From assembly GCA_002393725.1 (NCBI GenBank), contig DGTJ01000056.1:1-45899 (forward strand): 45,899 nt of DNA, read 5' to 3'. Position numbers and translations under genes: made by a program. The stretch comes from Prevotella sp. UBA4339 (lineage in GTDB: Bacteria; Bacteroidota; Bacteroidia; Bacteroidales; Bacteroidaceae). The notes under the pieces are model-generated. The model did not search any database. It had not been told where the DNA came from and worked only from the letters and a program-made list of their open reading frames with translations. Each line of letters starts with the position of its first letter. Position 1 is the first letter of the stretch. Shown here in pieces: positions 1-8,846 of the stretch.

Positions 1-1091
1 CCATAGATGGTGGGGAACATCAGCGACATGCATCCGCTGACGCAGACAAGACAATATATCCCCAAGCGATTCTGGAATGCTATCACGCCAAGAGTGAATA
101 TCATTGCCAGGATGCCGAAGACGGCCAACAGCATTGCGGGCTTCACGTACTTCATAAGGAATGTGGCTATAAAGCGCGAACAGATGAAGAATAGCATGGC
201 ATAGATGTTAAACTGCTGTGACAGCACTTCTGCGCTCTGCTCGTCCATCCCCTCTGCCATAAACACCCTGGTGCCGTATTGGATGATGAATGTCCAGCAC
301 ATAATCTGTGCACCTACGTAGAAGAACTGGGCAATGACGCCTTCCCGGTAATATTTTATTGAGAATATGCGACGTATGGTTACAAGGAAATGAATGTCGT
401 GGTTGGTATCGCCAATCCGTGGCATCTTGGTGAAGCGGATAAGCAGTAGCATCGCCACTATGACGAGACCTATTATAAGGTATGGAGAGATAAGCACGCT
501 GAGGTCGGCATCCTTCAATGCCTCGAACTCTGCATCTCCCAACAGTGCACGCTCGTCACTGCTCATCGGATTCAGCCTGGCTTGTATGAAGTTCATTGCC
601 ACAAACATGCCTATGATAGATCCGCATGGATTGAAGCATTGTGCCATGTTGAGGCGGCGGGTGGCTGTCTCTTCCGGGCCCATCGTCAGGATATACGGAT
701 TGCACGAAGTCTCGAGGAACGACAGTCCGCAGGTCATGATAAAATATGCTGTCAGGAAGCACCCGTAGATGCCGATGCCCTTTGCCGGGAAGAAGAGCAG
801 GGCTCCTGCGGCATACAGTCCGAGCCCCATGAGCACACCGGCCTTATACGAATACCTGCGGATGAATATGGCTGCAGGGAATGCCATTACGAAATATCCG
901 CCATAGAAGGCTACCTGCACCAGGGCGCCCTCAGTGACGCTCATACGGAAGATTTTAGAGAATGCTTTCACCATAGGATTTGTGATGTCGTTGGCAAACC
1001 CCCAGAGGGCGAAGCAGAATGTCACCAGGACAAACGGCAGGAGATAGCTCACGCCGTCTTTAGTGATCAGAGAAGATTGTTGCTTTTGCAT
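1..1091 (-). CDS. fucP: L-fucose:H+ symporter family permease (FucP-like), 3' end outside window
   Basis: Major facilitator superfamily sugar permease of the inner membrane; 363 residues are present and the C-terminus lies beyond base 1. The translation starts MQKQQSSLIT and runs through hydrophobic helices. It carries FALWGFANDITNP near residues 28-39 and FLETSCNP near 125-132. The Asp (about 35) and Glu (about 127) in these motifs line up with the two acidic residues that bind proton and sugar in E. coli FucP. SYKAG and NLAQ/NMAQ-type motifs of FucP follow. Known members carry L-fucose, and E. coli FucP also accepts L-galactose and D-arabinose. The gene diverges from the GH97 operon, so I infer that it imports a sugar released from xylan side chains. 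Which sugar cannot be read from sequence. Confidence 0.88.
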   Translation of the reverse strand, partial: MQKQQSSLITKDGVSYLLPFVLVTFCFALWGFANDITNPMVKAFSKIFRMSVTEGALVQVAFYGGYFVMAFPAAIFIRRYSYKAGVLMGLGLYAAGALLFFPAKGIGIYGCFLTAYFIMTCGLSFLETSCNPYILTMGPEETATRRLNMAQCFNPCGSIIGMFVAMNFIQARLNPMSSDERALLGDAEFEALKDADLSVLISPYLIIGLVIVAMLLLIRFTKMPRIGDTNHDIHFLVTIRRIFSIKYYREGVIAQFFYVGAQIMCWTFIIQYGTRVFMAEGMDEQSAEVLSQQFNIYAMLFFICSRFIATFLMKYVKPAMLLAVFGILAMIFTLGVIAFQNRLGIYCLVCVSGCMSLMFPTIY

Positions 1092-1121
1092 ACTTTGATG
1101 ATCATAGTTGTTTTGCAGCTG

Positions 1122-1153
1122 CAAAGTAACGAAAAAAAATCCAGATATGCAAC
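1122..1153 (-). promoter_or_regulatory. Probable promoter of the fucP-like gene
   Basis: On the minus strand a -7-like box TTACTTTG (1122-1129, one mismatch to TAnnTTTG) lies 20 bp downstream of GTTG (1150-1153), a weak -33 box. It is about 30 bp upstream of the ATG at 1091. Confidence 0.5.
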
Positions 1154-1201
1154 ATTTTGTCGCTGATTGATACATTTTGTAAACTATATGCTACAAATGC
1201 A

Positions 1202-1233
1202 TTTGGCTTATTGCCGGATTATTAGTAATTTTG
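1202..1233 (+). promoter_or_regulatory. Promoter of the GH97-GH3-phosphatase-GH43 operon
   Basis: TTTG (1202-1205), exactly 20 bp, then TAATTTTG (1226-1233): a full Bacteroidetes promoter. It rules out the in-frame TTG at 1231 as a start codon for the following gene and sets a short leader of about 20 nt. Confidence 0.8.
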
Positions 1234-1257
1234 CGGACGAAAGTAAAACCAGAACTT

Positions 1258-3195
1258 ATGATAATGAAAAAGATCAGTATCCGGCTCTTGATAGGTTTGT
1301 CACTTGTCATCTGCTATTTCCCAGTAAGTAATGCAACTACCCATACCATTGCCAGTCCTGATGGCAAGGTAGTAGTAACCGTAAGCGACGATGGCGGCAG
1401 TGCCAAGTATCAGGTAAACCTCGGTGATAAGATATTCATCAGGGAGTCGCCCCTTGGACTAAAGCTGAATTTCGATGACCTGACAAAAGGGCTGACGATG
1501 AAGTCATGCGATATGGGAAAGTTTGAGGACGACTATTTCCTTAAGACCACGAAGCAGAGCCATATCACAGTAAACGCCACTGAGGCTGTGTGCCATTTCG
1601 AGAAAGACGGGCGCAGGGCTATGGATGTCATTTTCCGTGTTACCAATCGCGACATAGCCTATCGTTATAAGATATTCCCCAAGAAAGTGAGGGGCGGTGA
1701 GACTCTTGCCGGTGTCGTGGAGAGTGAGGCCAGCGGTTTCGTGCTTCCAGAAGGCACTACTACATTCCTCTGTCCGCAGATGATGCCCATGACAGGCTTT
1801 GCCCGTACTGCACCAAGTTATGAGACTGCCTATTCTCTCGATGACGAGATGGGAAAGAACGGTTGGGGCGCAGGTTATACTTTCCCTTGTCTCTTCAAGA
1901 CTCCTTCAGGCTGGGTGCTTATCTCCGAGACGGGCACTGATGGTAATTATGTAGGCTGTCGTCTGCTCAATGAAGGTGGTGCGAGCTACCGTATCGGTTT
2001 TCCGCAGCCAGGTGATATGAATGGTATAGGGTCTGTTACTCCAGCGGTATCACTTCCAGCGGCCACGCCCTGGAGGACAATCACTATCGGTGAGACACTT
2101 GCTCCTATAGTCGAAACCACTATCGCTAACGACCTCGTGACACCCAAATACAAAGTTTCTAAGGAATATACATACGGTAAGGGCTCTTGGTCGTGGATTA
2201 TAGGCATGGACCCAAGCTGCAATTTCGACGAGCAGAAACGTTATATAGATTTCTCTGCAGCGATGGGATTCCGTTCTGTGCTTGTCGATGCTCTTTGGGA
2301 TACCCAGATAGGATATGAGAAGATGGAAGAGCTGGCACGCTATGGCAAAACGAAAGGAGTCGGACTATTCCTTTGGTATAACTCTAACGGCAACTGGAAC
2401 GATGCCCCTCAGGGTCCTCGCGGCAAGATGGACAAGAGTGCCCCACGCCGTAAGGAAATGGCATGGATGCAGAAAAACGGCATCCTGGGCATTAAAGTTG
2501 ACTTTTTCGGGGGTGACAAGCAGGCAATGATGCAGTTATATGAAGATATCCTCACTGATGCCAATGACTTCGGTATTCAGGTAATCTTCCATGGTTGTAC
2601 TCTACCTCGTGGCTGGGAACGTATGTATCCTAACTTCGTGGCTGCTGAGGCAGTGTTGGCATCAGAGAACCTGCATTTCGGACAGGGAGCCTGTGATGCT
2701 GAGGCTCAGAATGCATGTATCCACCCGTTCATCCGCAACACCGTAGGTTCCATGGACTTTGGAGGCTCAGCACTTAATAAGCATTATAACAAGGATAATG
2801 AGCATGGCACAACACGAAAGACAAGCGATGTGTTCGCCCTTGCTACGGCAGTACTTTTCCAGAGCAGTGTGCAGCACTTCGCCCTGGCTCCCAATAATCT
2901 TGAGGATGCTCCGGAGTGGGCTGTACGGTTTATGAAGGATGTTCCGACACTTTGGGATGAAACGCGTTTCATCGACGGATATCCCGGTAAGTACTGTATA
3001 ATGGCCCGTCGCAGCGGAGATAAGTGGTATGTGGCAGGTGTCACATCAGATGCTACTCCGATGAAATATCTGTCAGGGAAGCTGAAAGTGGGCAAGAATC
3101 CGGTGCTCAAACTTGACTCTTTCTTTGACAAAGGCACTAAACCTGCAGTCTTTATAGATTCAGATGCAATTGTAATAGTTGGCGACGCAAAATAG
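1258..3195 (+). CDS. GH97 family glycoside hydrolase, retaining type (alpha-galactosidase-like)
   Basis: Secreted or periplasmic exo-glycosidase of family GH97, 645 residues from the ATG at 1258 (1264 is an equally possible start). A signal peptide covers about residues 1-27. The N-terminal beta-sandwich begins TIASPDGKVVVTVS, followed by a TIM barrel. GIKVDFFGGD puts an Asp at about residue 415, the position of the nucleophile in retaining GH97 enzymes. AAEAVLASEN supplies Glu at about 464 and 470, one of them the likely acid/base. This pattern fits the retaining, alpha-galactosidase-type branch rather than the inverting SusB alpha-glucosidases. It is the first gene of an operon with GH3, phosphatase and GH43. 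I infer that it removes terminal alpha-linked sugar from xylan side chains; the exact sugar is uncertain. Confidence 0.88.
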   Translation: MIMKKISIRLLIGLSLVICYFPVSNATTHTIASPDGKVVVTVSDDGGSAKYQVNLGDKIFIRESPLGLKLNFDDLTKGLTMKSCDMGKFEDDYFLKTTKQSHITVNATEAVCHFEKDGRRAMDVIFRVTNRDIAYRYKIFPKKVRGGETLAGVVESEASGFVLPEGTTTFLCPQMMPMTGFARTAPSYETAYSLDDEMGKNGWGAGYTFPCLFKTPSGWVLISETGTDGNYVGCRLLNEGGASYRIGFPQPGDMNGIGSVTPAVSLPAATPWRTITIGETLAPIVETTIANDLVTPKYKVSKEYTYGKGSWSWIIGMDPSCNFDEQKRYIDFSAAMGFRSVLVDALWDTQIGYEKMEELARYGKTKGVGLFLWYNSNGNWNDAPQGPRGKMDKSAPRRKEMAWMQKNGILGIKVDFFGGDKQAMMQLYEDILTDANDFGIQVIFHGCTLPRGWERMYPNFVAAEAVLASENLHFGQGACDAEAQNACIHPFIRNTVGSMDFGGSALNKHYNKDNEHGTTRKTSDVFALATAVLFQSSVQHFALAPNNLEDAPEWAVRFMKDVPTLWDETRFIDGYPGKYCIMARRSGDKWYVAGVTSDATPMKYLSGKLKVGKNPVLKLDSFFDKGTKPAVFIDSDAIVIVGDAK

Positions 3196-3220
3196 AAGTA
3201 ACATTCAAACCAGACGACTT

Positions 3221-5821
3221 ATGGATATAAGAAAATCATTACTCATCGTATGCTGTATGGCTTCAGCTGCGGTTAACGCTCAGTACAAGTATCCTTTCCA
3301 GAATCCTACGTTATCAAATAAGGAGAGGGTAGAGAACCTTATCTCACTTCTGACTCCAGAGGAAAAGGTAGGGCTGATGATGAACAAGTCTGCATCAGTA
3401 GACCGTTTAGGCATCCCTTCCTATAACTGGTGGAGTGAGGCTTGTCATGGTGTCCGTCAGGGTGGATATACGGTTTATCCGCAGCCCATAGGAATGACTG
3501 CTGCATTCAGTGAACAGCTATTCTTTGATGTCTTCTCACAAGTGTCGGATGAGGCTCGGGCCAACTGGAACCGTTCTGATCATAACATATTCAATGTACC
3601 TCAGGGCGTGACATATTATCCTGGTAATCCTGAGCTGACGTTCTGGTGCCCTAATGTAAATATATTCCGAGACCCGCGCTGGGGCAGAGGTCAGGAAACT
3701 TGTGGTGAGGATCCCTACTTGAATGCCGTGTTGGGAGTACAGACGGTACTCGGCATGCAGGGTAATGATAACCGCTATTTCAAGACTCATGCATGTGCTA
3801 AGCATTATGCCGTTCACAGTGGTCCGGAGCCTCTGCGCCACTCGATGAATGTAGAGCCCACTAACCGTGACCTCTGGGAGACCTATCTGCCCGCCTTCAA
3901 GGCTCTGGTGAAAAAAGGGAATGTACGTGAGGTGATGTGTGCCTATCAGCGCTTTGAGGGTAAGCCCTGTTGTACGAGTGACCGTCTGCTAATAGATATC
4001 CTACGCAACAAGTGGGGGTATGACGGGCTGGTGGTGACCGACTGCGATGCCATCAACAATTTCTTTAATCGCGGTCAGCACGAGACACACAAAGATCCCC
4101 TCTCTGCCTCTGTCGATGCAGTGCTCAATGGTACTGACCTTGAGTGTGGAAAGGTGTTCATGTCACTTGCCGAAGGACTGAAAAAAGGTCTTATCAAGGA
4201 AAGTGACCTCGACGGACATCTACGCAAGACACTCATGGGGCGCTTCGAGTTGGGAATGTTCGACCCTGCGGGCATGCTGCCATGGGCAAAGCTCGGTCCT
4301 GACGTCATCAGCAGCGAGAAGCACGACGCCCTTGCCACTCAGGCGGCACGCGAGTCGATGGTGCTACTTGAGAACAGAGGCGACGTGCTTCCTTTCTCAA
4401 AGAGTATCCGGACACTTGCCGTTCTCGGACCAAATGCAGATGATGTGAACATGCTCAATGGCAACTATGGAGGCACTCCTACCGCAGCCCATCAGCACTC
4501 ACTGCTTGACGGAATCAGGGCTGCTGTGCCTGGAGCAAAGATAATATATCAGAAAGCCTGTGAGCTTAATGATGAGTATACCACAGTTCACCATCTGCAG
4601 GACTTCAATGATGGAAAAGGCGTCATGGTGGAGTTCTATAATAACAGGGAACTGGAAGGCCGTCCTGCCAAGACAGAGTATTACAACGAACTGAATTTCT
4701 CAACTTTCGGTGCCTGGGGATTCGCTCAGGGAGTCAGTCGCGACTCTCTTTCTGTACGCATAAGTGGAAGGTATGTCTCTACTTTTACTGGTGAGATGAA
4801 GTATACCTTGATGACAGACAATGGATACGTATTAAAGGTTAATGGCGAAGTGGTAGAAGACGCGAAGGCAGGAGGTCGTCGTGGCTTTGGCTTCCGTCGT
4901 AATGTTGAGTATAAGTCATTCCCTGTTGAGGCAGGAAAGAGTTATGATGTAGTTATTGAGTATAGGCACGGCAACGGTCAGTTTGCTATGCTGCGTGGTG
5001 ATATCTGCGAGCGCAATCTCGTTGATTTCACTGAGTTGGCCAATGAGGTTAAGTCAGCTGATGCCATAATCATTATTGGAGGAATCTCCGCACAGATGGA
5101 AGGCGAGGGTGGTGACAAGCAGGACATCGAGTTGCCAAAGGTTCAGCAGATGCTCGTAAAGGCTATGCATGCTACAGGTCGTCCAGTCATCTTCGTAAAC
5201 TGTTCTGGCTCTGCCATTGCTTTTGGAAGTGTAGAGGGACAGTATGATGCCCTGCTTCAGGCTTGGTATGCAGGTCAGGGAGGTGCAAAGGCACTGGCAG
5301 AAGTGCTCTTCGGTGACTATAACCCCGGTGGAAAGCTCCCCGTGACATTCTATCGCTCAAACAGCGACCTGCCCGATTTCCTGGACTACTCAATGAAGAA
5401 CCGCACATATCGCTATTTTACAGGTGTACCTCAATATGCCTTCGGTTATGGACTCAGCTATTCCACCTTCGATGTCGGCAAGGGTAAACTGTCAGTCAAG
5501 TCGATGAAAAAGGATGGTAAGGTAACTGTTACAGCGCCAGTGACAAATACGGGCAAATGCGCAGGAACGGAGACTGTTCAGGTTTACGTGAAGGCTCTCG
5601 ACGATGCCGGTGCTCCTATCAAGGCCCTGAAAGGTTTCCAGAAACTCTATCTCCAGCCTGGTGAGACAAAGAATGCCAGCATTACTCTCGACGGCGAGGC
5701 TTTTGAGTACTATGATGAGATGATTGATGAGCTGTCCGTTAAGTCGGGACGATATCAGATCCTCTATGGTACATCCTCGCTTGATAAGGATCTCAAGTCA
5801 ATAGAATTTGTCGTAAAGTAA
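3221..5821 (+). CDS. GH3 beta-xylosidase/beta-glucosidase with PA14 insert (first copy)
   Basis: Exo-acting beta-glycosidase of family GH3, 866 residues from the ATG at 3221; upstream in-frame codons lie before the signal peptide MDIRKSLLIVCCMASAAVNA. The barrel domain contains RDPRWGRGQET, KHYAVHSG and VVTDCDAI, where Asp about 274 is the expected nucleophile. A PA14-type insertion occupies roughly residues 450-610 inside the second domain, and a fibronectin-III-like domain closes the protein. This architecture matches Prevotella Xyl3-type xylosidases. It sits 25 nt after GH97 and 6 nt before the phosphatase gene, so it is co-transcribed. The likely role is release of xylose from xylo-oligosaccharides in the periplasm. 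Beta-glucosidase activity cannot be excluded. A second GH3 gene lies at 17047. Confidence 0.92.
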   Translation: MDIRKSLLIVCCMASAAVNAQYKYPFQNPTLSNKERVENLISLLTPEEKVGLMMNKSASVDRLGIPSYNWWSEACHGVRQGGYTVYPQPIGMTAAFSEQLFFDVFSQVSDEARANWNRSDHNIFNVPQGVTYYPGNPELTFWCPNVNIFRDPRWGRGQETCGEDPYLNAVLGVQTVLGMQGNDNRYFKTHACAKHYAVHSGPEPLRHSMNVEPTNRDLWETYLPAFKALVKKGNVREVMCAYQRFEGKPCCTSDRLLIDILRNKWGYDGLVVTDCDAINNFFNRGQHETHKDPLSASVDAVLNGTDLECGKVFMSLAEGLKKGLIKESDLDGHLRKTLMGRFELGMFDPAGMLPWAKLGPDVISSEKHDALATQAARESMVLLENRGDVLPFSKSIRTLAVLGPNADDVNMLNGNYGGTPTAAHQHSLLDGIRAAVPGAKIIYQKACELNDEYTTVHHLQDFNDGKGVMVEFYNNRELEGRPAKTEYYNELNFSTFGAWGFAQGVSRDSLSVRISGRYVSTFTGEMKYTLMTDNGYVLKVNGEVVEDAKAGGRRGFGFRRNVEYKSFPVEAGKSYDVVIEYRHGNGQFAMLRGDICERNLVDFTELANEVKSADAIIIIGGISAQMEGEGGDKQDIELPKVQQMLVKAMHATGRPVIFVNCSGSAIAFGSVEGQYDALLQAWYAGQGGAKALAEVLFGDYNPGGKLPVTFYRSNSDLPDFLDYSMKNRTYRYFTGVPQYAFGYGLSYSTFDVGKGKLSVKSMKKDGKVTVTAPVTNTGKCAGTETVQVYVKALDDAGAPIKALKGFQKLYLQPGETKNASITLDGEAFEYYDEMIDELSVKSGRYQILYGTSSLDKDLKSIEFVVK

Positions 5822-5827
5822 TTTGAT

Positions 5828-7084
5828 ATGTGTATGAAGAAAATATTAGTATCAGTGTTCTTGGCGCTGGTGGCAGTTATGGCCGTAGCCCAGAACAGAA
5901 ATGTACTTGATGACTTGAAGGCAGATCCTCGTAAGGCTTACGGCAATGACTACCCATATAAGTTGGTTTCTTCTCCTCAGACTAAGGCCCCGAAGGGCTA
6001 CAAACCTTTTTATATCAGCCACTACAGCCGTCATGGTTCGAGATATTACTGGAACGAGTTTCTCTATCGGCAACTTGATAATTTGCTAACCACTGCTCAT
6101 AAGCGTCATCAGCTGACACCTGTAGGAGAAACCTTCTACACAAAGTTTATGGCAGCCAAAGAGGAACTTGTCAACGGAGTTTCAGAACTTACTCAGCTTG
6201 GTTGGGAGCAGCATCAGGGTATAGCTCGTAGCATGTACAACACATTTCCTGAGGTGTTCAAGAAAGGTGGTAACGTATTTGCCATCTCTTCGCTCTCTGG
6301 CCGTTGTGTACTCAGTATGTCGGCTTTCTGTCAGGAACTTGTGCAGTGTAATCCTAAGATAGAGATACGTGAGCAGTCATCGCGTTCTACCCTCGATGGA
6401 GTAGTGCCAGGTGACCGACAGAACCCTGCCAAGCGTGAATTCCCTAAGAGCACGCCTCGCTATGAGAAGAACAAGGATAAGTTCCAGTTTGCCCCGCCGA
6501 TTCAGCAGGAAGTCGTTTCGCGCGTTTTCACCTCTACCGACAGCCTTCCTGGTGATATGCGCCGTATCGGCAGCAGCCTTGTGGATCTCTATACCACACT
6601 TCCGAGCATCGGCCATGAGGGTATGATGGAGGGTATCCTCAGCGACGAAGAGATAGCCTCTCAATGGGAAGGAGCCAACCTCGGCAGCTATTCGTGGGTG
6701 TTCGGACCTCGTTATGAGATGATTCCGATTCTGCAGGATATCCTGCGTAAGGCGGAGAATGTCATCAATGGGACTACAGACCGTTTGGCAGACCTCCGTT
6801 TCGGACATGACACATGTCTTGGGCCCCTCACTGTGCTGATGGGTATAAATGGTGCAGACATCGATCCGGAAGATCCTAATGAGGTGAAATACTGTTATCA
6901 GAACTGGGAAACCTGTATGGCATCGAATATACAGTTAGTGTTCTACCGCAAGAAGGGTTCTGGCGATATCCTCCTGAAGTGTCTGCTCAATGGTGCTGAG
7001 GCAACACTGCCCGTGCCGACTTCTCAGGCTCCATATTACAGATGGACGGACTTCCGCGACTATTACACAAAAATCAAAATGTAA
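5828..7084 (+). CDS. Histidine phosphatase (clade 2; phytase/MINPP-like), secreted
   Basis: Phosphomonoesterase of the histidine phosphatase superfamily, branch 2, which includes phytases, MINPP and acid phosphatases; 418 residues. A signal peptide (MKKILVSVFLALVAVMAVAQ) follows the first Met; starts at 5828 and 5834 are both possible. YSRHGSRY holds the RHG motif (phospho-accepting His about 69), and GHDT (His about 327, Asp about 328) is the second catalytic pair, more like acid phosphatases and phytases than the HAE of MINPP. The gene follows the GH3 by 6 nt and precedes GH43 by 23 nt, so it belongs to the xylan operon. I infer that it frees phosphate from phytate or sugar phosphates found with cereal cell walls; the substrate is not visible in sequence. 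Confidence 0.85.
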   Translation: MCMKKILVSVFLALVAVMAVAQNRNVLDDLKADPRKAYGNDYPYKLVSSPQTKAPKGYKPFYISHYSRHGSRYYWNEFLYRQLDNLLTTAHKRHQLTPVGETFYTKFMAAKEELVNGVSELTQLGWEQHQGIARSMYNTFPEVFKKGGNVFAISSLSGRCVLSMSAFCQELVQCNPKIEIREQSSRSTLDGVVPGDRQNPAKREFPKSTPRYEKNKDKFQFAPPIQQEVVSRVFTSTDSLPGDMRRIGSSLVDLYTTLPSIGHEGMMEGILSDEEIASQWEGANLGSYSWVFGPRYEMIPILQDILRKAENVINGTTDRLADLRFGHDTCLGPLTVLMGINGADIDPEDPNEVKYCYQNWETCMASNIQLVFYRKKGSGDILLKCLLNGAEATLPVPTSQAPYYRWTDFRDYYTKIKM

Positions 7085-7107
7085 TAACCAGTTAAAGCTA
7101 TAAGATT

Positions 7108-8730
7108 ATGAATAAGTTCAGATGCCTGATGGCATTTTTGCTGCTATGCCCCTCAGCGGTAGCGGTTGCAGACGACTATGAGACGATGAATGCGGAGAAG
7201 ATACAGAACCCCATGCTATGGGCTGATGTGCCTGACCCTGACGTTATCCGGGTGGGAGACACCTTCTACCTCGTTTCTACTACGATGCATCTGATGCCCG
7301 GGGCTCCAATCATGAAGTCGAAAGACCTGAAGAACTGGGAGACTGTAGGGTATGTATTCGACAAGTTGACTGATTCTCCGAAATATGACCTTCTGGAGGG
7401 AACGGCCTATGGCCGGGGGCAGTGGGCTACGTCGCTTAAGTATCATAACGGCAGGTTCTATGCTCTTCTGGCTCCTAATGAGCGTGGGGCGATGGGCGAT
7501 ACGTATATCTTCTCTGCCGAGAAGGCCGAGGGACCTTGGACTGTCGTTTCACGAATGCGCCATTTCCATGACTGTTCGCTGTTCTTCGACGATGACTCAC
7601 GGGTATATGTCATATATGGTACGGGCGAGATGATGGAGCTTAAGCCCGACCTCTCCGATGTCATCGAGGGAACACATCAGCAGATATTCCAGCGTGAGGA
7701 GGACGAGAAGGGACTCCTTGAAGGCAGTCGTGTGATAAAGCACAACGGCAAGTATTATCTGTTGATGATTTCCCACACCTATGCCCCGGGACGTCATCGC
7801 CGTGAGGTATGTTACAGAGCCGATGATATTCACGGACCATGGGAGAAACAGGTGATTCTGGAGAGTGAGTTTGGCGGATTCTCATACGAGGCCCAGGGGA
7901 CGATAGTTGATACCGAGGATGGCGACTGGTATGGAATAATCTTCCAGGACAGAGGCGGAGTAGGACGTGTGCTTACGGTGATGCCTTGCAGGTGGATCAA
8001 CGGATGGCCGATGCTGGGCGATGAGAACGGTAAAGTGCCGGAACAGGTGCGCTCCCTGAAGAGCGGAGAACCGAAGACTGGCATTGTTAAGGCAGATGAT
8101 TTCTCGTCAGACAAACTTGGACTTCACTGGCAGTGGAACCATAATCCGGTAGATGATGCATGGAGCCTCACTGAGCGTCCGGGCTGCCTGCGCCTGAAGA
8201 CCAGCCGCATAGTGCCGAACATCTATCTTGCACCCAATACTCTGACTCAACGTATGGAGGGTCCGCAGTGCAGTGGAAGTGTTATTATGGATCTCTCTAA
8301 GATGAAGGACGGTGACTGTGCGGGACTGGCAGCATTCAATAGTGACACTGGTGCACTGACAATAAAGAAAAAGGGCAAGAAGCTGGTGCTGGAGATGAGT
8401 GAGCAGAGTGTGAAACTGACTGAGCGTGAGAAGGCCGTTACAGATTTCAGTGAAAATATCATTGAGAGCGTTGAACTGAAGCAGCATAAGATATGGCTGC
8501 GTGTGGATGCTGACTTCCGTCCTGCCGGAGGAAGATTCGGAGGAAAGGATACGGCCACATTCTACTACAGCCTCGACGGAGAACAGTGGACTAAGATCGG
8601 TTCTGACTATAAGCTGCGCTTCGACTGGCAGCGATTCTTCATGGGGTCGAAATTCGGCATCTTCTGCTATGCGACAAAGAGAAAAGGCGGCTTCGTGGAT
8701 GTCGAAGAGTTTATGTATTGTAAAAAGTGA
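7108..8730 (+). CDS. GH43 family arabinofuranosidase/xylosidase (two-domain)
   Basis: Secreted GH43 enzyme, 540 residues, with an N-terminal signal peptide (about 1-22). The five-bladed propeller starts at NPMLWADVPDPDVIRVGDTFYL, where an Asp of the DPD triplet is the usual catalytic base. HDCSLFFDDD supplies the middle Asp and LLEGSRVIKHNGKYYL the likely catalytic Glu. From about residue 335 a second all-beta domain (DDFSSDKLGLHWQWNHNP onward) matches the C-terminal beta-sandwich common in xylan-active GH43 subfamilies such as GH43_12. It is the last gene of the first operon. Expected role: removal of arabinofuranosyl groups or xylose from arabinoxylan. Subfamily and substrate are inferred from the start motif and context. 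Confidence 0.88.
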   Translation: MNKFRCLMAFLLLCPSAVAVADDYETMNAEKIQNPMLWADVPDPDVIRVGDTFYLVSTTMHLMPGAPIMKSKDLKNWETVGYVFDKLTDSPKYDLLEGTAYGRGQWATSLKYHNGRFYALLAPNERGAMGDTYIFSAEKAEGPWTVVSRMRHFHDCSLFFDDDSRVYVIYGTGEMMELKPDLSDVIEGTHQQIFQREEDEKGLLEGSRVIKHNGKYYLLMISHTYAPGRHRREVCYRADDIHGPWEKQVILESEFGGFSYEAQGTIVDTEDGDWYGIIFQDRGGVGRVLTVMPCRWINGWPMLGDENGKVPEQVRSLKSGEPKTGIVKADDFSSDKLGLHWQWNHNPVDDAWSLTERPGCLRLKTSRIVPNIYLAPNTLTQRMEGPQCSGSVIMDLSKMKDGDCAGLAAFNSDTGALTIKKKGKKLVLEMSEQSVKLTEREKAVTDFSENIIESVELKQHKIWLRVDADFRPAGGRFGGKDTATFYYSLDGEQWTKIGSDYKLRFDWQRFFMGSKFGIFCYATKRKGGFVDVEEFMYCKK

Positions 8731-8795
8731 TACACGATGTTACATGTTATAAAGTTTTAGAAACATACAGAAACTAAAGTATCATATAAAGTACG

Positions 8796-8803
8796 TAACT
8801 TTG
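8796..8803 (+). promoter_or_regulatory. Promoter -7 box for the esterase/xylanase operon
   Basis: TAACTTTG followed by C fits the Bacteroidetes -7 consensus. No clear -33 TTTG is present 19-21 bp upstream. It lies 43 bp before the ATG at 8847. Confidence 0.6.
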
Positions 8804-8846
8804 CAGCACGGAAAGGTATATATCAATTTGTTTTTTTATCTGACTA

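Noticed and set aside
582..1166. Plus-strand open frame of 194 codons
   Set aside because: It is opposite the clear FucP-like coding sequence on the minus strand.
1231..1257. TTG start giving a longer GH97 protein
   Set aside because: The TTG is part of the -7 promoter box TAATTTTG, and the signal peptide begins at the later Met.
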